DNA of 64,000 bases, from the NCBI RefSeq assembly GCF_016406105.1, contig NZ_CP066308.1, positions 2,577,501 to 2,641,500 on the forward strand. Direction: 5' to 3'. How positions within the stretch are numbered: the first letter of the stretch is position 1; every line of letters starts with the position of its first letter. Positions 34,626-44,271 of the stretch are shown here, in pieces. Source of the stretch: Brevibacillus composti. Lineage in GTDB: Bacteria > Bacillota > Bacilli > Brevibacillales > Brevibacillaceae. Below the pieces are notes generated by a model. The model saw only the letters and a list, made by a program, of their open reading frames with translations, searched no databases and was not told the DNA's origin. The translations under genes were made by a program, and so were the position numbers.

Positions 34626-36092
34626 TTATTCCGGCTGATAGCGAAGAACCGGTTTGCGTGCAGCAGTCGCTTCATCCAGACGTCTGACGACAGTGGTGTG
34701 CGGCGCTTCCTGGACGATTTCCGGATTTTCTTCACATTCACGCGCGATTTGCAGCATGATGTCGATAAACTCATCCAGCGTTTCCTTGGACTCGGTCTCC
34801 GTCGGTTCGATCATCAGGCACTCATCGACGATCAGCGGGAAGTAGATCGTCGGCGGATGGTAGCCGAAGTCGAGCAGGCGCTTCGCGATGTCCAGCGTGC
34901 GGACGCCCAGCTTCTTCTGGCGCACCCCGGAGAGGACGAATTCATGCTTGCAGACGCGGTCATACGGCAGCTCGTAGGCGCTCGCCAGTTTGCGCATCAT
35001 GTAGTTGGCGCTCAGCACCGCATTTTGCGAGACCTGCAAGAGGCCTTCCGGTCCCATGGAGCGGATGTAGGCATACGCGCGAACGAGGATGCCGAAGTTG
35101 CCGTGGTAGCCTTTGACGCGTCCGATGGATTGCGGACGGTCGTTGTCCCAATAGTAGGTGCCGTCTGCTTTTTTTCCGACGATCGGCGCAGGCATGAACG
35201 GCTCCAGGATCTTTTTCACCCCGACTGGGCCTGCACCAGGGCCGCCGCCGCCGTGCGGGCCGGTAAACGTCTTGTGCAGATTGAGGTGAACGACGTCAAA
35301 GCCCATGTCGCCCGGACGCGCGATTCCCAGGATCGCGTTGGCATTGGCTCCGTCGTAGTAGAGCAGGCCGCCTGCATCGTGGACGATTTTGGCCATCTCG
35401 ACGATATCCTCTTCGAACAGACCCAGCGTATTCGGGTTGGTCAGCATCAGAGCGGCGGTATCCGGTCCGACCGCCTGGCGCAGCGCCTCGATGTCGACCA
35501 GTCCGCGCTCGTCGGAAGGAATCGTGATCGTGTCCAGTCCGGCTACCGCTGCGGAGGCCGGGTTGGTTCCGTGCGCGGAGTTCGGCACGATTACCTTGGT
35601 GCGGCCGTGATCGCCGCGGCTCTCGTGGTATTTGCGAATCATCAGAAGTCCGGTCCACTCGCCGGCAGCCCCTGCTGCCGGCTGCAGAGTCACGGCGTCC
35701 ATCCCGGTGATTTCAGCCAGTTCTTCCTGTAGATTGTAGAGCAGCTCCAGAGCGCCCTGGACGGATTCTTCCGCCTGGTACGGGTGCGTCTGCGCGAAGC
35801 CCGCGTAGCGTGCGACGTCTTCGTTGATTTTCGGGTTGTATTTCATCGTGCAGGAGCCAAGCGGATAAAAACCGTTGTCAATCCCGTGGTTTCTGCGGGA
35901 CAGCTCGGTGTAGTGACGCACCAGCTGGAGCTCGGATACTTCCGGCAGTTCGGCAGGTGTCTCACGAATCAGGTGCTTTGGCAACAGCTCCGCAATATTT
36001 ACTTCGGGCACATCCAGCGCCGGAAGATTGTAGCCTACGCGACCGGGCTTGCTAAGTTCAAAGATCAGTGCTTTTTCTTTGTTGTTATGCAC
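34626..36092 (-). CDS. gcvPB: Glycine dehydrogenase (decarboxylating) subunit 2
   Basis: With GcvPA it forms the P-protein that decarboxylates glycine and passes the aminomethyl group to lipoyl-GcvH. The 488 residues carry the PLP Lys motif [33 protein letters not shown] near residue 70, and [16 protein letters not shown]. The GTG at 36092 begins [18 protein letters not shown]. It overlaps gcvPA by 8 bases. It is the last gene of the riboswitch-controlled operon. Confidence 0.97.
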   Translation of the reverse strand: MHNNKEKALIFELSKPGRVGYNLPALDVPEVNIAELLPKHLIRETPAELPEVSELQLVRHYTELSRRNHGIDNGFYPLGSCTMKYNPKINEDVARYAGFAQTHPYQAEESVQGALELLYNLQEELAEITGMDAVTLQPAAGAAGEWTGLLMIRKYHESRGDHGRTKVIVPNSAHGTNPASAAVAGLDTITIPSDERGLVDIEALRQAVGPDTAALMLTNPNTLGLFEEDIVEMAKIVHDAGGLLYYDGANANAILGIARPGDMGFDVVHLNLHKTFTGPHGGGGPGAGPVGVKKILEPFMPAPIVGKKADGTYYWDNDRPQSIGRVKGYHGNFGILVRAYAYIRSMGPEGLLQVSQNAVLSANYMMRKLASAYELPYDRVCKHEFVLSGVRQKKLGVRTLDIAKRLLDFGYHPPTIYFPLIVDECLMIEPTETESKETLDEFIDIMLQIARECEENPEIVQEAPHTTVVRRLDEATAARKPVLRYQPE

Positions 36093-37434
36093 GGTTGATC
36101 GCCTCCAATTCCTCCGCCAGTGTATCGATCTCTTCTTTGGTTCTCAATTCGGTTACAGCCAGCAGCATGTAGCCGGCAAATTCCGGATAGTCCAGACCCA
36201 GATCGTAGCCGCCGATAATGCCTTTCGCCAGCAGGGCTTTGTTTACGTCTGCTACCGGTTTGTTCAATTTCACGGCAAACTCATTGAAGGTAGGCGCGCT
36301 GCCTGCGATCTCAAACCCTTTGGCCGCCAATGCTTGCTTGGCGTAGTGCGCTTTTTGCAGGTTGAGCATAGCCAGCTCCTGCACGCCTTGTTTGCCGTAG
36401 GAGGACATGGCGATGGAGGCGGCAAGCGCCAGCAGAGCCTGGTTGGAGCAGATGTTGGACGTCGCCTTCTCGCGGCGGATGTGCTGCTCGCGTGCTTGCA
36501 GCGTCAGAACGAAGCCGCGTTTGCCGTCTTCGTCCTTGGTCTGTCCGACGATGCGGCCCGGCATTTTGCGCATCAGCTTGGCTGTGGTGGCAAAGTATCC
36601 ACAGTGCGGTCCGCCGAAGGATGCGAAGATCCCGAATGGCTGCATGTCACCCACCACGATGTCCGCACCCAGCTTGCCAGGTGCCTCCAGGACGCCGAGC
36701 GAGAGCGGGTTGGACGAGACAACCAAAAGCGCTCCTTTTCCGTGAACAATGGGCTCGATCGCGGTCAAGTCTTCCACTTGGCCGAGGAAGTTCGGGTATT
36801 GAACGATAACGGCTGCCGTCTGTTCGTCGACCAGTTGATCCAGCGCGGCTGTATCGGTCACGCTGCCGGCCATATCAACTTCGACCACTTCCACGCCTTG
36901 GCCGTACGCGTAGGTTTGGAGGACATTTCGCGCTTCTGGATGCACCGAGCGGGAGACGACCACCTTTTTCTTGCCCGTGTGGCCGGCCGCCATCATCGCC
37001 GCTTCTGCCAGGGAGGTAGCGCCGTCGTACATGGAGGAGTTGGCTACTTCCATGCCGGTCATTTCGCATACCATGGTCTGGAACTCAAAAATCGCCTGCA
37101 GCTCGCCTTGGCTGATCTCCGGCTGATACGGCGTATAAGCGGTAAAGAACTCCCCGCGGAGCAGCATATGATTGACGACGCTGGGGATATGGTGCTGGTA
37201 GACGCCGGCTCCCAAAAAGTTGACATGGGTGCTGAAGTTGGCGTTTTTGCCCGCAAGGCCGGAAAAATACTTGACCAATTCCGGCTCGGACAGCGCTTCT
37301 GGAATCTGCAGGGCGCCTTTGAAGCGAACCTCTTCGGGAATATCAGCAAACAACTCTTCCACCCGGGAGATGCCCAGGGTGTCCAACATCTCGCGTTTAT
37401 CCTGGTCGGTTTGAGGCAGGTAACGGTATTTCAC
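36085..37434 (-). CDS. gcvPA: Glycine dehydrogenase (decarboxylating) subunit 1
   Basis: N-terminal type subunit of the split P-protein, 449 residues. It begins [20 protein letters not shown], with [39 protein letters not shown] and [16 protein letters not shown], family landmarks. The start is a GTG at 37434 with AAGGAGGACAACATTC in front. It follows gcvT after 41 bases. gcvH is not in this window, as in B. subtilis, where it is elsewhere. Confidence 0.97.
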   Translation of the reverse strand: MKYRYLPQTDQDKREMLDTLGISRVEELFADIPEEVRFKGALQIPEALSEPELVKYFSGLAGKNANFSTHVNFLGAGVYQHHIPSVVNHMLLRGEFFTAYTPYQPEISQGELQAIFEFQTMVCEMTGMEVANSSMYDGATSLAEAAMMAAGHTGKKKVVVSRSVHPEARNVLQTYAYGQGVEVVEVDMAGSVTDTAALDQLVDEQTAAVIVQYPNFLGQVEDLTAIEPIVHGKGALLVVSSNPLSLGVLEAPGKLGADIVVGDMQPFGIFASFGGPHCGYFATTAKLMRKMPGRIVGQTKDEDGKRGFVLTLQAREQHIRREKATSNICSNQALLALAASIAMSSYGKQGVQELAMLNLQKAHYAKQALAAKGFEIAGSAPTFNEFAVKLNKPVADVNKALLAKGIIGGYDLGLDYPEFAGYMLLAVTELRTKEEIDTLAEELEAINRA

Positions 37435-37475
37435 GAATGTTGTCCTCCTTGTATATAGGATCTGGTCAAAACGAT

Positions 37476-38579
37476 TTATTGTTTGGGACGCTTGTAAAAC
37501 GGCGTAGGCACGATGACCGCTTTGAGTCTCTTGCCGCGGATTTCCACGTCCAGCTCTGTGCCGACCGCCGCATGCTCCGCTTTGATCAGTGCCAGCCCCA
37601 CGTTTTTCTTCAGCGTGGGCGACTGCGTGCCGGTGGTGACTTCCCCGATCTGTTCGTCCCCGATGAATACCGGGTAATGACTGCGCGGAATGCCGCGGTC
37701 GATCATTTCGATGCCGACCAGCTTGCGCGGGGCGCCGTTTTCCTTCTGCGCCTTCAAAGCCTCCTGGCCGATAAACGGCACGTCTTTGTCTACCTTCACC
37801 GCAAAGCCGATGCCCGCCTCGATTGGCGAAATATCCTGGCTCAGCTCTTGGCCGTAGAGCGGCAGCTTCGCCTCAAACCGGAGGGTGTCGCGAGCCCCCA
37901 GTCCGCACGGCACCAGACCGTCCGCCTGGCCGACCTCCAGCAGTCTGTCCCACAGCTGGATCGCCTTGTCGTGATCGAGATAAATTTCAAAGCCGTCTTC
38001 TCCTGTATAGCCCGTGCGGGAGACGAGGCAGGAAATCCCGTCAATCTGCACATCGCGCTGAAAGCGGAAGAAGCCAATGGCGGAGAGATCGGTATCGGTC
38101 AGCTTTTGCAAGATCGATTCGGCGAGCGGTCCCTGAATCGCCAGCTGCGCTGTCTGTGGGGAGATGTTTTCGATCTGCACGCCGTCAATCAGGTGCTCCT
38201 GCATCCAGGCAAAGTCCTTGTCTGTATTGCCTGCGTTGATCACCAGCAGATAGTGGTCATCGGCGTATTTGTAGATGAGCAGATCGTCCACTGTCCCGCC
38301 ATCCGGGTAGCAAAAGACACTGTACTGGGCTTGCCCCACTTCCAGTTTGGACAGGTCGTTGGTGGTCATCTGCTGCAGGTAGAGAAAAGCCTTCTCTCCC
38401 TTTACCTCGACTTCTCCCATGTGGGATACGTCAAACAATCCTGCCTTTGTCCGCACCGCCTCGTGCTCCTGCCCGATTCCGGAAAACTGCACGGGCAAGT
38501 CCCAGCCGCCGAAGTCGATCGTCTTCGCCCCGTATTTTTCATAGACCGGGAACAGCGGCGTGCGCTTCAATGTCGTCAT
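37476..38579 (-). CDS. gcvT: Aminomethyltransferase (T-protein)
   Basis: Transfers the methylene group from aminomethyl-lipoyl GcvH to tetrahydrofolate, releasing ammonia. The 367 residues include [36 protein letters not shown] with the conserved Asp, [16 protein letters not shown] and [18 protein letters not shown]. The ATG at 38579 is preceded by GGAGGTGCC. An open frame continues upstream to 38888 but crosses the riboswitch and is not coding. Methylene-tetrahydrofolate made here links to folD. Confidence 0.97.
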   Translation of the reverse strand: MTTLKRTPLFPVYEKYGAKTIDFGGWDLPVQFSGIGQEHEAVRTKAGLFDVSHMGEVEVKGEKAFLYLQQMTTNDLSKLEVGQAQYSVFCYPDGGTVDDLLIYKYADDHYLLVINAGNTDKDFAWMQEHLIDGVQIENISPQTAQLAIQGPLAESILQKLTDTDLSAIGFFRFQRDVQIDGISCLVSRTGYTGEDGFEIYLDHDKAIQLWDRLLEVGQADGLVPCGLGARDTLRFEAKLPLYGQELSQDISPIEAGIGFAVKVDKDVPFIGQEALKAQKENGAPRKLVGIEMIDRGIPRSHYPVFIGDEQIGEVTTGTQSPTLKKNVGLALIKAEHAAVGTELDVEIRGKRLKAVIVPTPFYKRPKQ

Positions 38580-38602
38580 ACCTGGCACCTCCTGATTTTT
38601 AT

Positions 38603-38662
38603 ACAACAAAAAAGGACAAAACAAGAGAAATGGGAACGCCAAAAGAAAGGCGCCCATTTCTC
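38603..38662 (-). terminator. Riboswitch terminator before gcvT
   Basis: Stem arms GAGAAATGGG (38625-38634) and CCCATTTCTC (38653-38662) plus an inner GCC/GGC pair. On the minus strand the 5' arm is met first at 38662, right after the second aptamer, and a U-rich tract (TTGTTTTGTCCTTTTTTG) follows at 38624-38603. This is the expression platform: transcription should stop here without glycine. Confidence 0.85.
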
Positions 38663-38664
38663 CT

Positions 38665-38861
38665 CCTCTGTCCTTGGTACCTGAGAGTTGCCTCGCTGCA
38701 TGGGAGCCTGTCGCTCCGCCAGCAAGTTTCCCCTTTGGTGGCCCGCAGCCGGGCTCTCTCCAGAGATGCGTCCAGTAGAGGTACTTTTGCCTGAGAGATT
38801 CACCATGACTGGCTTGCTCCTTCGGCGCTGCCCCGCTCGGCAGTCTCTCCCTGCTACTATC
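38665..38861 (-). ncRNA. Tandem glycine riboswitch
   Basis: The minus strand shows two aptamers in series. The first runs from GGGAGAGACTGCC to ATCTCTCAGGCAAAAG and ends in CTGGAC. The second runs from CTGGAGAGAGCCC to CAACTCTCAGGTACCAAGG and ends in ACAG. GGAGAG and CTCTCAGG are the glycine-aptamer cores. It lies just upstream of gcvT, as in B. subtilis, and should turn on the gcvT-gcvPA-gcvPB operon when glycine is plentiful. Confidence 0.95.
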
Positions 38862-38902
38862 ATTCGCGATGGATACTGGGTCATACATAATCTTTTCCTT
38901 AC

Positions 38903-38922
38903 CATTCCATACTAATGGAATG
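38903..38922. promoter_or_regulatory. Palindrome between gcv promoter region and riboswitch
   Basis: CATTCCAT, four bases, ATGGAATG: a perfect 8-base inverted repeat about 40 bases upstream of the first aptamer. A -10-like TAGGAT (minus strand) with TTTTCA 17 bases earlier is seen near 38932-38960, which would put the palindrome in the early transcribed region. It may be a protein operator or a 5'-stabilising hairpin; neither is shown. Confidence 0.4.
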
Positions 38923-39084
38923 AACTCCTCTCTATCCTACCATGAGAGTCGGCTCTTGAAAATATGCAAATTGCCTTTCAACTTACAAAATCACTAACAA
39001 ATTTTTTATAAAAAAGAAGCAATGTTCGTTCTTTTATTTTGTATACCCATTACATTGGGAAATACATGAATTGGATGTGATGTT

Positions 39085-40788
39085 GTGCCGAACATTCCCG
39101 TTTCCTTCGAGACTGATTGGATGGATTTGTTACAGGAGCGGCTCAAACAGGACGGTCCCTGGGACAAATGGGACCTTTTTCAGCTGACGCTGGAAGCGGA
39201 GGAAGCGATGGCGATCCGCGAGTTTGACCAGCTGCAATGCCTGCAGTATCTGCCCACGCTCAAACCCTATCCGCACCAACTGCAAACCGCAGAGCGCGTC
39301 TTAAACGAGATGCGCGGCCGGGCCATCCTGGCCGACGAGGTCGGGCTGGGGAAAACCATCGAAGCCGGATTGATCTTAAAAGAGTACATGATCCGCGGAT
39401 TGGCCAAAAAAATTCTCATCCTGGTGCCGGCCTCGCTGGTTATCCAGTGGACCAAGGAATTGAATCAGAAATTCGGCATCCCGGCCGTCGCCCAGAAAAA
39501 AGAATACATGTGGCGGCAGTACGATGTCGTCGTCGCCTCCATCGACACGGCCAAACGCGATCCGCACAGACGGCATGTCCTGGATATCGACTACGACATG
39601 CTGATTATCGACGAGGCGCACAAGCTGAAAAACAAAAAAACGCGCAACTACCAGTTCGTCAAGGAGATCCGCAAAAAATACTGTCTGCTCCTGACGGCCA
39701 CGCCGATTCAGAATGAAATGGACGAGCTGTACAATCTGATCAATCTGCTCAAGCCGGGCCATCTCGGACATACCTCCAATTTCGCCACCACCTATGTGGA
39801 GGGTAAGCGGCAGGCGAAAAACAACGAGCAGCTGAAGGGCGAACTGGAAAAAGTGATGATTCGCAACCGGCGAAGCGACGGCGGGGTCCATTTCACCGCC
39901 CGCCATGTGCAGTCGATCCCGATCGAGCTCTCGCCGGAAGAATCCGCTCTATACGAGGGTGTCACCCGCTTCGTCAAGGAGCAGTATCAGACCGGCTCCG
40001 GCGGTTACAACTCGCTCGCGCTGATCACGCTGCAGCGGGAGGTCTGCTCCAGCAGGGAAGCGGCTTTTCTCACGCTCTACAATATGTACCAGCGCGCCGC
40101 GGAGGACTCTCCTGTCCGCCCCGTGATCATGGATCTGGTAGAGATGATCAAGCGCATCGAGACGCATTCCAAGGCGGCCAAAACCGTCGAGCTGATCAAG
40201 GAAATCGACGACAAGGTCATTATCTTCACCGAGTATCGCGCGACCCAGAACTACCTGCAGAAATACCTGCACGATCACGGCATCACCTCCGTCCCTTTTC
40301 GCGGCGGATTCAAACGCAGCAAAAAAGACTGGATGACCGACCTGTTCCAGAACCGGGCCCAGGTGCTGATCGCGACGGAAGCGGGCGGCGAGGGGATCAA
40401 CCTGCAATTCTGCAACCGCGTGATCAATTACGACATGCCCTGGAATCCGATGCGGGTCGAGCAGCGGATCGGCCGCGTCCATCGCCTCGGCCAGCAGCGG
40501 GATGTGCACATCTACAATCTCTCCACTATCGGGACGATCGAGGAGCATATCTTGCAGCTGCTCTATGAGAAAATCGATTTGTTTGAGATGGTGATCGGCG
40601 AGCTGGATGACATCGTCGAGCGGCTCCATTTGTCGCAGTCTCTCGAAGAGAATCTGATCTCCATCATCATGGACTCCCGCTCCGAGCGGGAGATGGCCCT
40701 GAAGCTGGACAACATGGGGCAAGCGATCCGCGCGATGCGGATGGCGAAGCAGACCCGCTCACCCCTGCCGGAAGCAGCGGACAAATAA
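39085..40788 (+). CDS. yqhH: SNF2/Rad54-type helicase-like ATPase YqhH
   Basis: DNA-translocating ATPase of superfamily 2, 567 residues. Motif I is ADEVGLGKTIEAGLILKEY (about 84-102), motif II is MLIIDEAHKLKN, motif III LLLTATPIQNEMDELYNLI, motif V ATEAGGEGINLQFCN and motif VI QRIGRVHRLGQQRDVHIY. The start is a GTG at 39085. It lies divergent from the gcv operon and is followed by yqhG after 30 bases, the arrangement known in B. subtilis. The cell function is unknown. Confidence 0.93.
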   Translation: MPNIPVSFETDWMDLLQERLKQDGPWDKWDLFQLTLEAEEAMAIREFDQLQCLQYLPTLKPYPHQLQTAERVLNEMRGRAILADEVGLGKTIEAGLILKEYMIRGLAKKILILVPASLVIQWTKELNQKFGIPAVAQKKEYMWRQYDVVVASIDTAKRDPHRRHVLDIDYDMLIIDEAHKLKNKKTRNYQFVKEIRKKYCLLLTATPIQNEMDELYNLINLLKPGHLGHTSNFATTYVEGKRQAKNNEQLKGELEKVMIRNRRSDGGVHFTARHVQSIPIELSPEESALYEGVTRFVKEQYQTGSGGYNSLALITLQREVCSSREAAFLTLYNMYQRAAEDSPVRPVIMDLVEMIKRIETHSKAAKTVELIKEIDDKVIIFTEYRATQNYLQKYLHDHGITSVPFRGGFKRSKKDWMTDLFQNRAQVLIATEAGGEGINLQFCNRVINYDMPWNPMRVEQRIGRVHRLGQQRDVHIYNLSTIGTIEEHILQLLYEKIDLFEMVIGELDDIVERLHLSQSLEENLISIIMDSRSEREMALKLDNMGQAIRAMRMAKQTRSPLPEAADK

Positions 40789-40818
40789 ACACCCGAGGGT
40801 GACAGGAGGGACGGATCA

Positions 40819-42069
40819 ATGAACCAAATGCAAGTGCGCGAGTATGTGGAAAAATACCTGGCCGCCTTCTCCTCCCATATCGTAGAAACCCATCCCGATT
40901 TCCTGACCGTCAAACTGCCGGTCGAAGTGGACAAAGACATCGGCAACCGCCCCTTCTACTGGAGCTGGGTAGAGAAGATGAACCTGCCCTATCAGCCGAT
41001 GGTCCTCACGTTTTGTTTCCATCCGGATCGCATGCCGAGCGACCGCAGAGTGGAGCATCTCCATCTGGGAGCGGCCCGGCTTCAGCAAATATTCCAATCC
41101 ACGCGGAAGCACGGCAGCTTTGTCTGCATGTACGAGACGCAGCCCCCAGGGCAGACGCGTCCCCTCTCGCGCCGTTCGGCCCCGCTCGTGCCCTGGCTCG
41201 GGGTGAACTGGAAGATCTCATTTATATGCGACAAAAAGCGTGACTTGATCCTTCATTTCGGGGTGAATTTACACCAGCCGCAGCTTGTCCGGGAGTTTTA
41301 TCCCTTTTTGCTGGAGCGTCCGTTGGCTCCCGCCATCCCCGACTACCACTACACCCTGGACCGGCGCATGACAATCCCGGAGGCATTTGCGATGATGGAA
41401 GCGGAAATTCATCGCATCCTGGCGCAAGAGGATCAGCGCTGGGCGGAAGAGGCCCGGCAGCGGCTGGAGGAAGAGCTGCAAATCCTGGAGGACTACTACC
41501 GGGAGCTGGAGGCGCGCGAGGCCGGGGAATCTACTGAACAGCACGAAGCGTCCCCTCTGGCGGAGCGGTCGGAGGAGATGTCGGAGGAGCAGGAGTTGCA
41601 GTTGGAGAAGCCGCAGGGGCAGCAAGCAGAGCAGCCGCAGGGACAGCAGGCAGAGCAGCCGCAGGGACAGCAGGCAGAGCAGCCGCAGGGACAGCAGGCA
41701 GAGCAGCCAAGGGGGCAGCGCGAGGCAAAGCCAGTTGAAGAGCCCCAGCCTCCTGCCTGGGGACCTCCCCCGCCGATGGGAGCGGCCAGGGACGAGCCCC
41801 CGCTCCCCACACTGGAGGAGCATCTTTCATCGGGCGGTAAAATTCTCGATTTCCTGCAGGCCAACAGCTTTCAGGAAACGCCGAAGGAAAAAATCCAGCT
41901 AGACGAGTGGAAAGCCAGTACCCCTGGGGAGGAAAAACAGCGTCGAATGGACGAGATGCGCTGGCAATACGAACCGCGAATCGCCGTCCAGTTCATCAAC
42001 GGCGGGCTCTTTTACCTGCAATCCGATCCCGCCTCCGCCATGGCGCTCCCCTCCCGGCGAAAATTGTAA
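40819..42069 (+). CDS. yqhG: YqhG family protein with repeat insert
   Basis: The N-terminal 220 residues (MNQMQVREYVEKYLAAFSSH ... FYWSWVEKMNLPYQP ... GVNLHQPQLVREFYPFLL) and the last 60 (RWQYEPRIAVQFINGGLFYL) match YqhG, of unknown function. Between them lies a long Glu/Gln/Pro-rich insert that makes the protein 416 residues instead of about 260. The insert holds five 8-residue units of the type EQPQGQQA (41605-41724). The core before it is a coiled-coil-like EEARQRLEEELQILEDYY. GGAGGG stands before the ATG at 40819. It is probably co-transcribed with yqhH. Confidence 0.85.
   Translation: MNQMQVREYVEKYLAAFSSHIVETHPDFLTVKLPVEVDKDIGNRPFYWSWVEKMNLPYQPMVLTFCFHPDRMPSDRRVEHLHLGAARLQQIFQSTRKHGSFVCMYETQPPGQTRPLSRRSAPLVPWLGVNWKISFICDKKRDLILHFGVNLHQPQLVREFYPFLLERPLAPAIPDYHYTLDRRMTIPEAFAMMEAEIHRILAQEDQRWAEEARQRLEEELQILEDYYRELEAREAGESTEQHEASPLAERSEEMSEEQELQLEKPQGQQAEQPQGQQAEQPQGQQAEQPQGQQAEQPRGQREAKPVEEPQPPAWGPPPPMGAARDEPPLPTLEEHLSSGGKILDFLQANSFQETPKEKIQLDEWKASTPGEEKQRRMDEMRWQYEPRIAVQFINGGLFYLQSDPASAMALPSRRKL
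41605..41724 (+). repeat. 24-base tandem repeat inside yqhG
   Basis: Five head-to-tail units of 24 bases (41605, 41629, 41653, 41677, 41701). The three middle units are identical; the outer two have drifted. Being a multiple of three, changes in copy number would keep the yqhG frame. Confidence 0.92.
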
Positions 42070-42183
42070 AAGCACAGCGAGAAAATACGAACGGCGAGGG
42101 ACAATAACCAACAAATCTTTTTCCTCGCTCTGGTTACAATAGGTACCATAGAGAGCTGTTTTATCAAAAGGTGGTGCTTCATT

Positions 42184-43053
42184 TTGAGCGGAAAAGTCTC
42201 TATGGCCCGATCGCTTTTCGCGTTTCTTTTCGCTATGGCGCTTGCTGTTCCCATCCAGCCCTCTGCGTCTGCCGAGGAGGCAGGATGGGATGAACGCTTC
42301 CGGACACAAGTCGGTGAGTGGAAAAATACCATCGTCGCGCAGGATCCGCAGTTTAAAGAGTGGCGCGACGCTCAGATTGAGGTGCAGACACTCGGAACCA
42401 ATCAGCACCAGTGGCTGATCAGCCTGTCACGCGGTTCCAAACAGGTCGGGTATATGGTGATCGGCGAGGTGATGCCTACGGATACTGCTGCCGCTCCGCC
42501 CCAATTTGTCCTCCTGGAGTACGGGCTGGGCGAATACATCCTGTTTGACGACACTTTCGCGCCGCGCGAGATAGCCGCCGAGCCTGTCTACGACGGATTT
42601 GCCTCCCACTGGCTGGTCAGCCTCCCGCAACATGGAAAGCAGGTCATTGATGCCAAAACCGGCGAGCGCTATCTCAGCACGACACAGGCAGAGGAGCCGG
42701 TCATGAGCTCGCTCCGGGAACAGGATCTGGCTGTTCCCGGACAACAGCTCACCGCGACCCGGATCGTCCGTTCTGAAGAGACCCATCCGTTTGACGACAT
42801 TAGCTGGTTTGTACCTCTGGTCCGGGCGGCCGAGGAATCGCCCCGCCTTTCCTGGGAGGATCTGTGGCAGCGGGATACCGACAAGATGACGGTGGCCGTT
42901 CGGCTGTACCACTCCGAGGTGCTCTCGCCCTTTTCCGTGGGTTCCCTGCATGTGTGGAATCATCACAAGCCCTATGTGGGCGTCTGGGACGAAGGCCTTC
43001 GCTTTCTTCCGTATGCCTATGTGCAAAAAGTGGGGAAATTTCACAGCCAATAG
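42184..43053 (+). CDS. Exported protein of unknown function
   Basis: A 289-residue protein with an N-terminal signal (SLFAFLFAMALAVPIQP, cleavage expected after SASA). The remainder is soluble with conserved-looking pieces such as GYMVIGEVMPTDTAA, LVSLPQHGKQVIDAKTGERY and VGSLHVWNHHKPYVGVWDEG, the last with neighbouring His and Trp. No family is recognised. The C-terminal part could be a papain-like or lectin-like domain but I cannot support either. The start is a TTG at 42184, nine bases after AGGTGG. It ends before a terminator and may follow yqhG in one transcript (114 bases apart). Confidence 0.7.
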   Translation: MSGKVSMARSLFAFLFAMALAVPIQPSASAEEAGWDERFRTQVGEWKNTIVAQDPQFKEWRDAQIEVQTLGTNQHQWLISLSRGSKQVGYMVIGEVMPTDTAAAPPQFVLLEYGLGEYILFDDTFAPREIAAEPVYDGFASHWLVSLPQHGKQVIDAKTGERYLSTTQAEEPVMSSLREQDLAVPGQQLTATRIVRSEETHPFDDISWFVPLVRAAEESPRLSWEDLWQRDTDKMTVAVRLYHSEVLSPFSVGSLHVWNHHKPYVGVWDEGLRFLPYAYVQKVGKFHSQ

Positions 43054-43137
43054 ACTCGGAGGGCAGATCACAAGAAAAGACCATATGCCCATTACATGAC
43101 GCTTCTTGCTTGAAGAACCATTCGCTTTTCCTCACAA

Positions 43138-43181
43138 TGAAAAAGCTCTCCGCGCAATTTCGTTCGCAGAGAGCTTTTTAT
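43138..43181. terminator. Terminator after the exported protein gene
   Basis: Stem AAAAGCTCTC/GAGAGCTTTT at 43141-43150 and 43169-43178 with T residues after it. It lies between converging genes and can serve both strands. Confidence 0.85.
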
Positions 43182-43231
43182 AGCACCGAACCGCTTACCA
43201 CCGGATTTGCCAGCAGCTGCATGCAGGCATG

Positions 43232-43486
43232 CTAGTGATGTCTGGTCGGGCTCAGCCTGACGTGGACAGCATGAAACACTTCCTGTGCGGTCATCCCGTT
43301 TGCGTTGATGACAGGCGCGCCGGTGATCGTCTTGCTCTGATCACTCAAGACATTGACGTCCTGTCCGGTAATCACGACCGCATCGACCGGATTTTGCCAG
43401 TTTCCCAGCTCGACTACCTGGTATCCATTGTCCCGAAGCATCTGGGAGATCTGCGTCAGATTTCCTTCTACAGCTACTCTCGCCAT
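43232..43486 (-). CDS. YkuS family (UPF0180) protein
   Basis: An 84-residue cytoplasmic protein. MARVAVEGNLTQISQMLRDN, then YQVVELGNWQ and DAVVITGQDVNVL and ITGAPVINANGMTAQEV match the YkuS/UPF0180 family, of unknown function. The ATG at 43486 has AGGGAACCCATGG context with GGAGGG just before. It is the last gene of an aroK-yqzE-ykuS group on the minus strand. Confidence 0.85.
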   Translation of the reverse strand: MARVAVEGNLTQISQMLRDNGYQVVELGNWQNPVDAVVITGQDVNVLSDQSKTITGAPVINANGMTAQEVFHAVHVRLSPTRHH

Positions 43487-43515
43487 GGGTTCCCTCCGTC
43501 TGCATCCGTGATGTG

Positions 43516-43677
43516 TTATTTGCGCCTGAGCAATTTGATCGACATCGGAATGGCTCCGAACCAGCGGGCAGACCAGGACTCACGGGGAGACTTGTTTTGC
43601 CGCCGCTGTGATTTGGGTGTTTCCACGTAGTCCACAAACAGACGCGTCAGATACTTGAGGTATTCCTGAAACGACAT
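43516..43677 (-). CDS. YqzE family small protein
   Basis: A 53-residue basic protein, MSFQEYLKYLTRLFVDYVET followed by RESWSARWFGAIPMSIKLLR. YqzE proteins of bacilli have this size and the same WFG-type C-terminal motif and lie near the comG operon and aroK. The ATG at 43677 follows GGAGGGACGTGCG; an upstream in-frame start at 43737 is less likely. The function is unknown. Confidence 0.8.
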   Translation of the reverse strand: MSFQEYLKYLTRLFVDYVETPKSQRRQNKSPRESWSARWFGAIPMSIKLLRRK

Positions 43678-43739
43678 CGCACGTCCCTCCTTCGCACGCG
43701 CGGATCGCTCCGTATGAGAATCGATGAGCGTTTCCACTC

Positions 43740-44264
43740 CTAGTCTCCCCTGAAACCGCCCTTTTCAACCACTGCCTGGCGGATTTCGGCGACGATCTCC
43801 CCCACTGTTTTGCCGGTCGTATCCACCTGGACGGGCGCGAAGGAATAGGCATCCTTCCGCTCTTTCAGCAGCGTCCTGACGCGCTCCGCCACGCCGCCGG
43901 CGAGCAGGGGGCGCTGCTGATCGGACTCCAGCCTGCGGATCAGCTCCTCCTCCGCGGCCGACAGGGCAATGACCGTCCCGCCTGCGAGCATGCAGGCCAC
44001 ATTTTCCTTGCGGAGCACGGCGCCACCGCCCGTCGTCAGCACTTGGCCTTCCTCCCCGAGGAGTTCGGCAAGCAGCTCGGACTCCAGATCGCGAAAAAAA
44101 GCCTCCCCTTTTTCTGCAAAGATCGCGGGGATGGTCGATCCCGCCCGGTTCACTATGGTCTCGTCCAAATCCCGGTGACGCATGCCCAATTCTGCGGCTA
44201 ATGCTGCTCCTACTGTCGTTTTGCCCGTCCCCATGAAGCCGACGAGAATCAGATTGTTTTTCAT
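43740..44264 (-). CDS. aroK: Shikimate kinase
   Basis: Phosphorylates shikimate in aromatic amino acid synthesis. The 174 residues show Walker A GFMGTGKTTVG at 9-19, RHRDLDETIVNRAG with the substrate-binding Asp, the conserved LTTGGGAVL, and the lid Arg in QQRPLLAG. It sits directly after the M1 peptidase gene (7 bases), and yqzE follows at 63 bases. Confidence 0.95.
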   Translation of the reverse strand: MKNNLILVGFMGTGKTTVGAALAAELGMRHRDLDETIVNRAGSTIPAIFAEKGEAFFRDLESELLAELLGEEGQVLTTGGGAVLRKENVACMLAGGTVIALSAAEEELIRRLESDQQRPLLAGGVAERVRTLLKERKDAYSFAPVQVDTTGKTVGEIVAEIRQAVVEKGGFRGD

Positions 44265-44271
44265 CCCAGTC

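Noticed and set aside
34328-34774. Minus-strand frame across palindromic copy 2
   Set aside because: Basic, low-complexity product that includes the repeat and antisense of the gcvPB terminator; no family match.
38580-38888. Upstream extension of the gcvT frame
   Set aside because: It crosses the terminator and the glycine riboswitch; the GcvT N-terminus and ribosome binding site fix the start at 38579.
41269-41864. Long minus-strand frames rich in Leu, Cys and Ala opposite yqhG
   Set aside because: They are mirror images of the 24-base repeat and its GC-rich surroundings; yqhG on the plus strand has family matches at both ends and a ribosome binding site.
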